A stretch of 14,343 nt of DNA, taken from the NCBI GenBank assembly GCA_910588215.1, contig CAJUQJ010000070.1:1-14343 (forward strand). Direction: 5' to 3'. The stretch comes from an uncultured Lachnospiraceae bacterium (GTDB lineage Bacteria > Bacillota > Clostridia > Lachnospirales > Lachnospiraceae). The notes under the pieces are model-generated. The model had not been told where the DNA came from and did not search any database. It was given only the letters and a program-made list of their open reading frames with translations. Positions 7,539 through 14,343 of the stretch are shown here, piece after piece. The translations under genes and the position numbers were made by a program. Every line of letters starts with the position of its first letter. The first letter of the stretch is position 1.

Positions 7539-8030
7539 TCAGACTCCGTCCACTCCGTTCTCCTGCTCTGCTTCCTCCTTCTTCCGTGTCACATGCAGAT
7601 ATCTGCGCAGTGCACACAGAATACCCACGCTGATGACCGACACGAAATCATCCACCGGCGTCGTATCACCCAGGATCATATGCCTTGCCACAAGGAAGAT
7701 CAGCACTTCCATGACATTGTCAGAATTCGGCCGGCACAGCATCTGCAAAAACTCAATGCCGATGACGATGACAAAGACATCTTCCAGAAAAGGCTTGAAC
7801 GCCGAAGTGTCCACCGCCAGCGAATGAAAGATCTCAAAATCCTTCAACAGACTATAAACGGACAACAGAATGCCAAACAGCACGATAACTGCCATCACAC
7901 TCTCCAAAGCTTCTCCCGTCCGCTGAATATTTTTCTTAAATCTGCTCATAAATCGTTCCATAATAATCACCCATCCCAAATCTGCTGCAGCTACACGGCA
8001 CCGTCCCTCCGTATTGAAATAACGCTGCAT
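7539..8030 (-). CDS. PsiE-type small integral membrane protein
   Basis: The product is 163 residues from ATG 8030. Four membrane segments are visible: about 45-66, 82-99, 106-120 and 128-145. The third contains the characteristic VMEVLIFLVARHMIL, which with the preceding acidic LEDVF segment fits the PsiE (phosphate-starvation-inducible E) family. The molecular function of that family is unknown, and phosphate control cannot be assumed here. The C-terminus is a charged cytoplasmic-type tail. Start: ATG 8030 has AGAGGT 4 nt upstream. ATG 7961 (residue 24) is preceded by GGTGAT and would give 140 residues, closer to the length I recall for E. coli PsiE and without an unusual hydrophilic leader, so either start is possible. 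A good promoter lies 40-68 nt upstream. Confidence 0.78.
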   Translation of the reverse strand: MQRYFNTEGRCRVAAADLGWVIIMERFMSRFKKNIQRTGEALESVMAVIVLFGILLSVYSLLKDFEIFHSLAVDTSAFKPFLEDVFVIVIGIEFLQMLCRPNSDNVMEVLIFLVARHMILGDTTPVDDFVSVISVGILCALRRYLHVTRKKEEAEQENGVDGV

Positions 8031-8069
8031 TCTTACCTCTCCATAGATATGATTTCCTGATACGATTTC

Positions 8070-8098
8070 ATTCTATCATTATCTATCGGGGATGTAAA
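8070..8098 (-). promoter_or_regulatory. Sigma-A type promoter for the PsiE-type gene
   Basis: On the minus strand TTTACA (8093-8098) and TAGAAT (8070-8075) are separated by exactly 17 bp, each matching five of six consensus bases. Transcription would begin near 8063, giving a leader of about 33 nt before ATG 8030. A weak AT-rich stem (AAAGAA/TTCTTT) just upstream might separate this unit from the ABC permease gene. Confidence 0.65.
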
Positions 8099-8134
8099 GA
8101 AAACAGCGTTCTTTCAACAGATGCACCCGTTCTG

Positions 8135-10702
8135 TCAGTCCGTAGACCTCAGCCGCTCCACCAGACTGTCCTTCTCCAGATCGTGGAAACACAGATAAGG
8201 AACAAGCACGGCAAACAGAAGCAGCAGCGGCGTACAGATCACCAGCGGCAGAAGCGTAAACCTAAAGGTCGTAAAGCCGCCCTCCACCAGGATCCGCACA
8301 CCGATCCCCACCGCCAGGGAACTGATCACGTAGGTACACAGCAGTGTGATCCATGCATAATCCATTCCTTCCCAGACAAGCAGTTTACATAATTGTGACT
8401 TCGTCATTCCCACGCTCTGCATCATGGCGAACTCTTTTCTTCTGGACACGATGGCGGTGACCATGGAATTGACAAAGTTCAGCACACCTACCAGAGCGAT
8501 CACGATGCTGACCACATTGCCCATCACCGCGCTGGATCTTGTCTCACGGTGATACTGCGCGGCCTTGGAAGTCCGGGTGGTAAGCGGGATGCTCACTCCC
8601 GTCTCTGCACTGTAACGATCCAGCATTTCCTGGGCAGCATCCAGATGCGCATCCTCCACGTCAAAGAATACTTTACGCGGTGTATTCTGGGGCCAGCGCT
8701 CCCGAAAAGTCTCCATGGGCACGATAAACTCCAGATAATGCCGGTCCTTATTCTCTGCACCTCCCTCTTTTGCCCCTGCCGTAACGACCGTGAATTCGTC
8801 GAGCACCGCCATGATGGTATATTCCCGGCCCTCGATCTCCACGGTATCTCCCACCGAGACCGTAGGCAGCGTCTGTCCATCTTCCTTTGTCATGGCAAGA
8901 CCGGCAGCAATCGCATATTTTCCTGTGGCAAACTGCTCCGCATCATAGCTTCCGGCAAGTACATGCGCCGCATCGGTGTAGGCATCCAGCACAATGCCGT
9001 CCAGACCGTAGACCACCGCCCCAGCTCTTTTCTCATCCACTGCTTCCTGTATGGACTTTGGTCCCACAGGATCATAAGATGCCCAATCGGCCAGCACATC
9101 GTCCGTATAAAAAGCCTGCATGTTCGCAATGGTCTGCTCACTCAGTGCGATTTCTGTCTCATGACTGTATTCGTAACCGATGCCCTCCAGGCCTTCCAGC
9201 GCCTCCACCTGCGCGATCAGTTCCGGATCCAGGGTATCACCGTAAGGGTCGTATCCCTTCATGTACTCTTCACTTGTGGCCTGATCCATCTGGAAATCAC
9301 TCAACATCAATTCTTCCAGATACTTTTCCATATCAAAAGCGGCATTCTTGGCATAGAAGGCGCTCATCAGTGTCAGCCCCAGCGTCAGGGAACAGATGAC
9401 CGTCACGGTGCGCTTTCTGTTGCGGCCCAGATTGGACCACGCCAGAGCAGGCAGACCGGCGCTGCCGCTGCGTCTTTTTACAGAGCGTCCGCCCCGCTGT
9501 ACGTCATTATACCGAAGCGCCTCCATGGGAGAAACCTTCCCTGCCATCTTGGCCGGACGCATACAGGAGATCAGCACGGTCAGACCCGCAAACGCCGCCG
9601 AACCAATAAAGATCAGCGGGTTTACTGATACCCGGGCGTCTTCCATCTGGATCCAGACAGGCACCAGCACCATACCCAGCAGATACCCCAGAAGCATGCC
9701 GACCGGAATTCCCAGAAGGCACAGCCTCCCGGCCTGCCCATAGATCAGCCTCTTCAACTGTCTGGCCGTCATGCCCAGCGTTTTTAACTTGCCGTAGAAC
9801 TGGATATCCGTGGTCACGGAAATCTGGAAGATATTATAAATGATCAGGTAACCGGCCACAAACACCAGGATCATCCCCAGATACATGGGCAGGCTCTCCT
9901 GTGCCGCCATACGGTTCATGTCCGGATCATAGGCCAGATTCACGCCGTATTCCAGCTCCGTCAGTCCGGTATCCTCCAGAATCCGGTCCATGGTCTTCTC
10001 AATCTCTCTGTCACTATACAAATTTACCTGCCCCATGCAAATGCCGGCGAGTCTGCTGTCCGGCACCTCTTCCGCAGCCCCGGAATCTGCGGCCTCCAGC
10101 TGTGCCGTCACGTCCTCCACAAACTCCCTGCTCACCCAGGCCATACTCGCATAGGAAGATTCATTTCCTTCCCAGAATCCGCACAGCGTGAATTCCGACA
10201 CCCTGTTCTCTTCTTCCTGAAAATCCGCGATCCATTCCAGAGTCACCCGCTGCCCCAGCTCATGGGGGATGCCAAGCTTATCCAGCACGATATTATCCAG
10301 CGCGATCTCGTCCGCCGTCTGCGGCATTCTGCCCGTAGCAGGCTTCGCAAAAGAATGTTCCGCATAGCTCTCATCCGCAAAACGTATCTCCACCTGCCGC
10401 CCTGCCAGCTCTTTTCCCCTTCCAATCCCTACAACCATACTGTAGCCTACCTCGGCTACGTCGGGATGAGCCGCAATCTTTGCTGCCTGCTCCTCAGTTA
10501 TGCTCTTAAAAGAAACCTGCCCATCATATCCCGTCTGCCGGAAAGTCATCTCGATCATATTCCTGCTCATGCTCTGGCTCAGCACAAAGAGCGTGGTAAA
10601 CAGCAGCGTCGTCAGAACGATGGCCAGCGCCGCCACCAGATTGCGCCCTTTGTTCTGTCGGAAAGTTCTCCTGTTCAAAACGGAAATCGGTCTGAAATTC
10701 AT
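8135..10702 (-). CDS. Large FtsX/MacB-type ABC transporter permease
   Basis: This 855-residue membrane protein is the transmembrane partner of the ATPase encoded just upstream. Eight membrane helices are predictable at about 21-44, 272-296, 327-350, 361-382, 431-452, 726-750, 784-808 and 816-838. They leave two large extracytoplasmic domains, about 45-270 and 453-725. Each half carries the FtsX coupling region: FYGKLKTLGMTARQLKRL at 303-320 and RRKEFAMMQSVGMTKSQLCK at 754-773. This is the doubled MacB-core/FtsX plan of exporters that move or sense lipids, lipoproteins or peptide antibiotics. Its ATG overlaps the ATPase stop codon (ATGA), and AAGGAGGG lies upstream, so translation is coupled. 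The second extracytoplasmic domain is larger than that of BceB as I recall it. Substrate is unknown. Confidence 0.93.
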   Translation of the reverse strand: MNFRPISVLNRRTFRQNKGRNLVAALAIVLTTLLFTTLFVLSQSMSRNMIEMTFRQTGYDGQVSFKSITEEQAAKIAAHPDVAEVGYSMVVGIGRGKELAGRQVEIRFADESYAEHSFAKPATGRMPQTADEIALDNIVLDKLGIPHELGQRVTLEWIADFQEEENRVSEFTLCGFWEGNESSYASMAWVSREFVEDVTAQLEAADSGAAEEVPDSRLAGICMGQVNLYSDREIEKTMDRILEDTGLTELEYGVNLAYDPDMNRMAAQESLPMYLGMILVFVAGYLIIYNIFQISVTTDIQFYGKLKTLGMTARQLKRLIYGQAGRLCLLGIPVGMLLGYLLGMVLVPVWIQMEDARVSVNPLIFIGSAAFAGLTVLISCMRPAKMAGKVSPMEALRYNDVQRGGRSVKRRSGSAGLPALAWSNLGRNRKRTVTVICSLTLGLTLMSAFYAKNAAFDMEKYLEELMLSDFQMDQATSEEYMKGYDPYGDTLDPELIAQVEALEGLEGIGYEYSHETEIALSEQTIANMQAFYTDDVLADWASYDPVGPKSIQEAVDEKRAGAVVYGLDGIVLDAYTDAAHVLAGSYDAEQFATGKYAIAAGLAMTKEDGQTLPTVSVGDTVEIEGREYTIMAVLDEFTVVTAGAKEGGAENKDRHYLEFIVPMETFRERWPQNTPRKVFFDVEDAHLDAAQEMLDRYSAETGVSIPLTTRTSKAAQYHRETRSSAVMGNVVSIVIALVGVLNFVNSMVTAIVSRRKEFAMMQSVGMTKSQLCKLLVWEGMDYAWITLLCTYVISSLAVGIGVRILVEGGFTTFRFTLLPLVICTPLLLLFAVLVPYLCFHDLEKDSLVERLRSTD

Positions 10703-11385
10703 CTCGCCCCCTCCTTCCCTGTCACGATCTTCCCATCCTCAATCCGGATCACCCTGTCCGCCTGCACCGCAATGTCCGGATTGTGGGTGATCATCACGAT
10801 GGTCTGACGGAACTGCTCACTGGTCACTTTAAGCAGGCCAATCACATCGTCGCTCGTTCTGGAATCCAGATTCCCCGTAGGTTCGTCTGCCAGGATGATA
10901 GACGGCTTGGAGGCAAGCGCCCGGGCGATGGCCACCCTCTGCTGCTGTCCGCCGGAAAGGTTGTTCGGCAGACTGTCCAGCTTGCTCTCCAGCCCCAGAA
11001 GCTGCACGATCTCCATGATAAATTTCTGATCCGGTTTCCGACCGTCCAGTGTGATCGGGAAGATGATATTTTCCCAGACTGTCAGCACCGGTATCAGATT
11101 GTAATTCTGAAAAATAAAACCGATCTGTTTGCGGCGGAAGATCGTCGCCTGTTCGCTGGTCAGCTTCGACAGCTCCTGCTTCCCGATCCTCACGCTCCCT
11201 TCGCTTGGCACATCCAGCCCTCCCAGCATATTAAGAAGCGTTGATTTCCCACTGCCGCTTGTCCCGATGATGGCGGTAAACTTCCCCCGCTCGATCTCCA
11301 GATCCACACCGTCCAGTGCTTTCACCAACGCTTCGCCTTTTCCATAATATTTTTTTAATCCTGCTGCTTTTACGATTGCTTCCAT
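10699..11385 (-). CDS. ABC transporter ATP-binding protein (MacB/LolD type)
   Basis: This 228-residue nucleotide-binding subunit of an exporter-like ABC system has all motifs intact: Walker A GTSGSGKST (41-49), Q-loop Q93 in FIFQNYNLIPVLTVWEN, signature LSGGQQQR (143-150), Walker B IILADEP (163-169) with catalytic E168, D-loop GNLDS (171-175) and switch H201. The sequence is of the MacB/LolD/FtsE/BceA group, which pairs with FtsX-type permeases through mechanotransmission. ATG 11385 is preceded by AAGGAGG 8 nt upstream. The stop overlaps the permease start by 4 bp, so the two form one operon. An operator-like repeat array and a -10 box lie just upstream. Confidence 0.96.
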   Translation of the reverse strand: MEAIVKAAGLKKYYGKGEALVKALDGVDLEIERGKFTAIIGTSGSGKSTLLNMLGGLDVPSEGSVRIGKQELSKLTSEQATIFRRKQIGFIFQNYNLIPVLTVWENIIFPITLDGRKPDQKFIMEIVQLLGLESKLDSLPNNLSGGQQQRVAIARALASKPSIILADEPTGNLDSRTSDDVIGLLKVTSEQFRQTIVMITHNPDIAVQADRVIRIEDGKIVTGKEGAR

Positions 11386-11450
11386 GTCGTAATCCTCCTT
11401 GTCAGATCCCGTCCATATGCCGACAGCCTATGAACTGTTTCGTTAAGAGA

Positions 11451-11505
11451 ATTGTAGCAGTCTAAAGTTACAGATCAGGTACAGAAATGGTACAGTTTTG
11501 TAACA
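11451..11505 (-). promoter_or_regulatory. Promoter with four 11-bp-spaced direct repeats (response-regulator operator)
   Basis: On the plus strand the units GTTACA (11467), GGTACA (11478), GGTACA (11489) and GTAACA (11500) start exactly 11 bp apart with 5-nt spacers. Read in the direction of transcription, the three promoter-proximal units are CTGTAMC followed by four AT-rich bases, the same geometry as a Pho box. A TACAAT -10 lies at 11451-11456, separated from the last CTGTAAC unit by 10 bp. No good -35 is present because the repeats occupy that place. This is how OmpR/PhoB-family activators bind. The target is the ATPase-permease operon starting at 11385, with a leader of about 59 nt. The regulator is not in the window. 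Confidence 0.72.
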
Positions 11506-11569
11506 ATCGCCACGGGTAAGAATCAAAGCCCCCACTGCAAGCAGCCACCCGGCTCGTTGTTCGCGGGAA

Positions 11570-14101
11570 TCAATCCACCACCCGCATCCTAAATGTAACG
11601 CTCTCCTGCCGCAGCATTTTCAGGCAGTAAAGCGGAACTGCCACCGCCACCGCAAACAGAACCGGCAGCACCAGCCAGAGCGGCAGCAGCGAAAACCGCC
11701 ATGTGATGCACCATGTATTGGTGTTGGCCAGCCACCACCGGCCCCAGATCCATGTGACCGCCGACGTGACGGGCAAAAGGATCAACAGCATTATCCCATA
11801 GTAGAGCAGCCCCTCCCACAGCAGCATGTTGCGGAGCTGTCTTCCGGTCATGCCCAGGCTCTCGTAGACTGCAAACTCTTTTCTGCGCACCAGCATCCTG
11901 CTCACAAGAGCGTTACAGAAATTCAGAATACCGATCACCAACATCACGCTCCCCACAAAAAAAGGGATCATATACTGGTGAAAAACGGCATTATGAAAAT
12001 TCCACCGGTAGCTGGTAAAGGATGTCACCGTGACCCCCGTCCCCTCCAGCAGCTGCTCCAGAAACGCCTCGAATGCCGCCTGCTGTTCATGGTCGATATC
12101 CACCGCCACATTGCGGATGCCATGTTCCGGGAAAAGGGCGTCGAATGTCTCCATCGGCATATAATAGGTCACATTAAACTGTGCCTGTCTACTGTTCGCT
12201 CCGGAAACCATTGTGCTCTCGTAAGGAAGCGCCGCCATGATCTCAAACTCTCTGCCGCCCAGCTCTATTTTGCTTCCCACAGGCGGCGTTGTCCTGATAT
12301 CGGGAGAATCCGCACCCGCAGCAAGGACATAGTCACCCGTGGCAAATTTCTCCGGTACAAATGTCCCTTCCATGATAATGCCCTGCGCCATCGCATTGTC
12401 CAGCATCAGTCCTTCCACCCCCATCACGACGCCGATATATTCCCCGCTCTCCCGCAGCTTCTCGTAACCGGCCATCCAGTCCGGATCCCCCGCCATGACC
12501 TCCTTCTCCGGCACGCCGTTTTCATCCTCTTTCTCAAACGAATCCACGATTGGTGCACGCATCGCTTCATCCGCATACAGAGGCACTTCCATGGAACTCA
12601 CCGTCCCCATATCCGTCACGGCAGGATGCTCTGTGAGCGCCTGCAGATGTTGTGCCGTGATGCTCCGGCTTGCCGGATTGTAACGCTGCAGAGTCGATGT
12701 GGCGGATGCATCCTCCAACCGATAATCGCTCAGGGACAGCCCGTCCACATACTTGTCCTCATCATAGCTGGTCTGCTGCGTCCAGATACCGCACAGGATA
12801 CACAAGGACAGCAGCAGCGAAAAGACTGTCAGCAGCGACTGCCCTTTCTGTCGCGCCAGTCCGGAAACCGCCATCCGCCAGACGGTGGTGCGACGCCTTC
12901 TCCCCCTGTAGTTCTTCTTTCCCGGTCTGCCTTCCACAAACCGCATCGCCGAGGCAGGACTGCTCATCCCCACCCGCCGAAGCGGCAGCATACAAGCCGC
13001 CAGCGTAGTCAGCCAGGCAAAAAACGCCCCCGCCGCCAGAGGCCAGATGCGGAAAAACCGGATTGCCGGGTTCTGCTCCATCCCGATCACCACATAGGGA
13101 GCCACCGCCACATGCAGCAAAAGGCCCAGCCCCCACCCCGGCACTACCGCAGACACGAAATAAAAGGCCACCTGCTCCACGGCCAGCACCCGGATCTGCC
13201 GCGGCGACATGCCCAGACTTTTGACTCTTCCATAGAAACGGATATTTTGTCCCGCAGAAATCCGCACGATATTGTAGATCATCAACACGCCGCACAGCAC
13301 CACGATCAGATTCATCTGGTAAAAACCCATTGCCGCACTGTCCGCGAATTCCCGTCTGGCTTCGTTATAGGCCAGGTTGGTCGTATAGGAGACCGTCTGC
13401 AGTCCCACACGATCAAGCATATCCTGTGCCTGTTCCTCCAGATTTCCCGGCCGGTACAGCGTTACGCCAAGCGCTGTCCGCGCAAGCGCATCGGGACACA
13501 GCGCCTGCGCCGTCTCCTCCGTGATCCACGCACAGGTTTCCGTCTGCCCCATCAGACTTTCCCACCATCCGCACAGACGAAACCGGTCCGTCCTCTCTGC
13601 CCCGCCGTCCGCCGGCTTCCAGCGAAGCACCACCTCCGTCCCGATCTCATGAGGAATGGCCAGCGAATTCATGGTAAGCTCATCCAGCGCGATCTCCCAC
13701 TTCTGTTCCGGCATCCGCCCCGCAAACGGCACCGATTCCGTGGCCTTCGCCCACCCTTCTGACACAGCCGCCAGCTTCACACTGCGGTATTCCATCATAT
13801 CGTCGCTGAGAGTCCCCACTGCCGACAACGTAACCGCCTCCCGGATCCCGCTCAGCTTACACAGCGTCCGAGCCTGCGTTTTACTCATATCAAAGAACAG
13901 AATATGGCTGTTGGAGCCATACATCATCCTGTAAGTATACAGATAACCGTCCCGGATCATCCCGCCCAGCGAAAAGGAAAAGGTGTACAGCATGCACACC
14001 AGCGCCACCGCCGTCACCAGAAAAATGCTCCGCCCCTTATGAAATTTGATATCCCGCCACACCAGCCTGCGGCAGATTTTCAGATTATTATTCTGCAGCA
14101 T
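11570..14101 (-). CDS. Large FtsX/MacB-type ABC transporter permease (paralogue)
   Basis: This 843-residue permease has the same plan as the downstream 855-residue one: helices at about 25-47, 264-284, 308-335, 351-373, 421-441, 710-733, 764-787 and 804-826, with extracytoplasmic domains at about 48-263 and 442-709. The coupling motifs are RFYGRVKSLGMSPRQIR (288-304) and VRRKEFAVYESLGMTGRQL (738-756). Shared landmarks with the other permease include EIALDxxxxxxLxIPHExG and FATGxYxxAAG, showing the two arose by duplication, but overall they have diverged strongly. ATG 14101 is preceded by GGAG 8 nt upstream. Its ATPase gene ends 77 bp upstream, so the pair is probably one operon. No clear terminator follows the stop. 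Confidence 0.92.
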   Translation of the reverse strand: MLQNNNLKICRRLVWRDIKFHKGRSIFLVTAVALVCMLYTFSFSLGGMIRDGYLYTYRMMYGSNSHILFFDMSKTQARTLCKLSGIREAVTLSAVGTLSDDMMEYRSVKLAAVSEGWAKATESVPFAGRMPEQKWEIALDELTMNSLAIPHEIGTEVVLRWKPADGGAERTDRFRLCGWWESLMGQTETCAWITEETAQALCPDALARTALGVTLYRPGNLEEQAQDMLDRVGLQTVSYTTNLAYNEARREFADSAAMGFYQMNLIVVLCGVLMIYNIVRISAGQNIRFYGRVKSLGMSPRQIRVLAVEQVAFYFVSAVVPGWGLGLLLHVAVAPYVVIGMEQNPAIRFFRIWPLAAGAFFAWLTTLAACMLPLRRVGMSSPASAMRFVEGRPGKKNYRGRRRRTTVWRMAVSGLARQKGQSLLTVFSLLLSLCILCGIWTQQTSYDEDKYVDGLSLSDYRLEDASATSTLQRYNPASRSITAQHLQALTEHPAVTDMGTVSSMEVPLYADEAMRAPIVDSFEKEDENGVPEKEVMAGDPDWMAGYEKLRESGEYIGVVMGVEGLMLDNAMAQGIIMEGTFVPEKFATGDYVLAAGADSPDIRTTPPVGSKIELGGREFEIMAALPYESTMVSGANSRQAQFNVTYYMPMETFDALFPEHGIRNVAVDIDHEQQAAFEAFLEQLLEGTGVTVTSFTSYRWNFHNAVFHQYMIPFFVGSVMLVIGILNFCNALVSRMLVRRKEFAVYESLGMTGRQLRNMLLWEGLLYYGIMLLILLPVTSAVTWIWGRWWLANTNTWCITWRFSLLPLWLVLPVLFAVAVAVPLYCLKMLRQESVTFRMRVVD

Positions 14102-14116
14102 GATTTACTCCATTTC

Positions 14117-14163
14117 TGCGCTGCTTTTTGCGCATATCTTCCCCTCTGGATTACTTTATCCAG
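14117..14163 (-). other. Two small hairpins between ATPase and permease genes
   Basis: The 77-bp gap holds two perfect short stems: CTGGAT/ATCCAG (14146-14151 with 14158-14163, 6-nt loop) and TGCGC/GCGCA (14117-14121 with 14130-14134, 8-nt loop). Neither is followed by a U-tract on the minus strand, so they are not terminators. They could tune the ratio of the two products or protect the upstream message. The other ABC module has no such gap. Confidence 0.4.
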
Positions 14164-14178
14164 TCCATCGAAGCCGCC

Positions 14179-14343
14179 TTACTGACTTACGATCCGACCG
14201 TCCTTCATCTGCACCACCCGGTCCGCAAGCTGCGCCAGCTCCAGGTTGTGCGTGACAAGCACCAGCGTCCGATGACTAAGCTGCGCCGTCATCTTCAAAA
14301 GCCCCGCCACATTCTGCCCATTCTGCGAATCCAGATTGCCCGT
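14179..14343 (-). CDS. ABC transporter ATP-binding protein, C-terminal part (cut by window edge)
   Basis: Only the last 54 codons are present; the 5' part lies beyond the right edge. The fragment opens with the D-loop TGNLDSQNG, then GQNVAGLLKMTAQLSHRT, the H-loop histidine in VLVTHN, and the usual tail DRVVQMKDGRIVSQ before a TAA stop. It closely resembles the C-terminus of the ATPase of the neighbouring module (TGNLDSRTSDD, VMITHNPD, DRVIRIEDGKIV), so it is the second ATPase of the MacB/LolD/BceA group, paired with the 843-residue permease. Walker A, Q-loop and signature motif cannot be seen here. Confidence 0.9.
   Translation of the reverse strand, partial: TGNLDSQNGQNVAGLLKMTAQLSHRTLVLVTHNLELAQLADRVVQMKDGRIVSQ

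Noticed and set aside
7110..8060. 316-codon plus-strand frame spanning the ATPase/nuclease and PsiE-type genes
   Set aside because: It crosses two supported minus-strand genes and their intergene, and its product looks like random His/Gln-rich sequence.
8549..9628. 359-codon plus-strand frame opposite the 855-residue permease
   Set aside because: Same shadow effect: low-complexity basic sequence without a ribosome binding site or family resemblance.
11506..11569. Terminator for the 843-residue permease gene
   Set aside because: Only a 4-bp AGCC/GGCT stem (with 3 outer pairs across an internal loop) is visible and no T-run follows on the minus strand. Termination cannot be supported from sequence.
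11978..13762. 594-codon open frame on the plus strand opposite the 843-residue permease
   Set aside because: The translation is rich in His, Arg, Pro and Gln with no domain. It is the antisense shadow of a G+C-rich membrane-protein gene whose minus-strand product has clear FtsX motifs.
1..14343. A defence island, phage, CRISPR array or biosynthetic cluster
   Set aside because: Apart from the lone ATPase/nuclease protein there are no integrases, transposases, toxins, restriction genes, repeat-spacer arrays or biosynthetic enzymes. The gene mix is ordinary transport, regulation and sugar metabolism.

Overview
The window looks like a chromosomal stretch from a gut-type Clostridia, most likely Lachnospiraceae. 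The reasons are the mid-50s G+C coding sequence with an AT-rich intergene, strong GGAGG-type ribosome binding sites, and the gene families present: a MATE exporter beginning MNKDLTKGDPQKVLW, an AAA-ATPase-like/PD-(D/E)XK protein, and very long FtsX-type permeases. The genus is not determinable by eye. There are eight gene products: seven complete and one cut by the right edge. No rRNA, tRNA, CRISPR array, transposase or phage gene was seen.

Left part (1-2910). Positions 1-366 are non-coding and hold a compact inverted-repeat element of about 170 bp (134-305) of MITE or structured-RNA type. A LysR-type regulator (minus) and a MATE multidrug exporter (plus) are divergently transcribed. Their 252-bp shared control region contains a very long imperfect hairpin (1362-1445), a short direct repeat and a palindrome over a perfect TATAAT box. 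The regulator probably controls the exporter, itself, or both.

Middle part (2940-8030). Three minus-strand genes follow. A cytoplasmic GH78 alpha-L-rhamnosidase converges on the MATE gene. An AAA-ATPase-like protein with a C-terminal PD-(D/E)XK nuclease fold lies upstream of it, and a small four-helix PsiE-type membrane protein with its own good promoter lies upstream of that. The starts of the rhamnosidase and of the ATPase/nuclease are best placed at internal ATG codons with strong Shine-Dalgarno sequences, 15 and 60 nt inside the longest open frames.

Right part (8135-14343). Two paralogous ABC modules lie in tandem on the minus strand, each ordered ATPase then permease. The permeases are 855 and 843 residues, each with a predicted eight membrane helices and two large extracytoplasmic domains (MacB/FtsX architecture). 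The downstream module is tightly coupled by an ATGA overlap. It is preceded by four direct repeats spaced exactly 11 bp, ending 10 bp before a TACAAT box that lacks a good -35. This is the layout of an OmpR/PhoB-family response-regulator operator, so this exporter is probably switched on by a two-component system encoded outside the window. The second module continues beyond the right edge.

The strongest new observations are the 11-bp-periodic operator, the two inverted-repeat elements, and the paired large permeases. I see no clear evidence of a wholly new multi-gene system.
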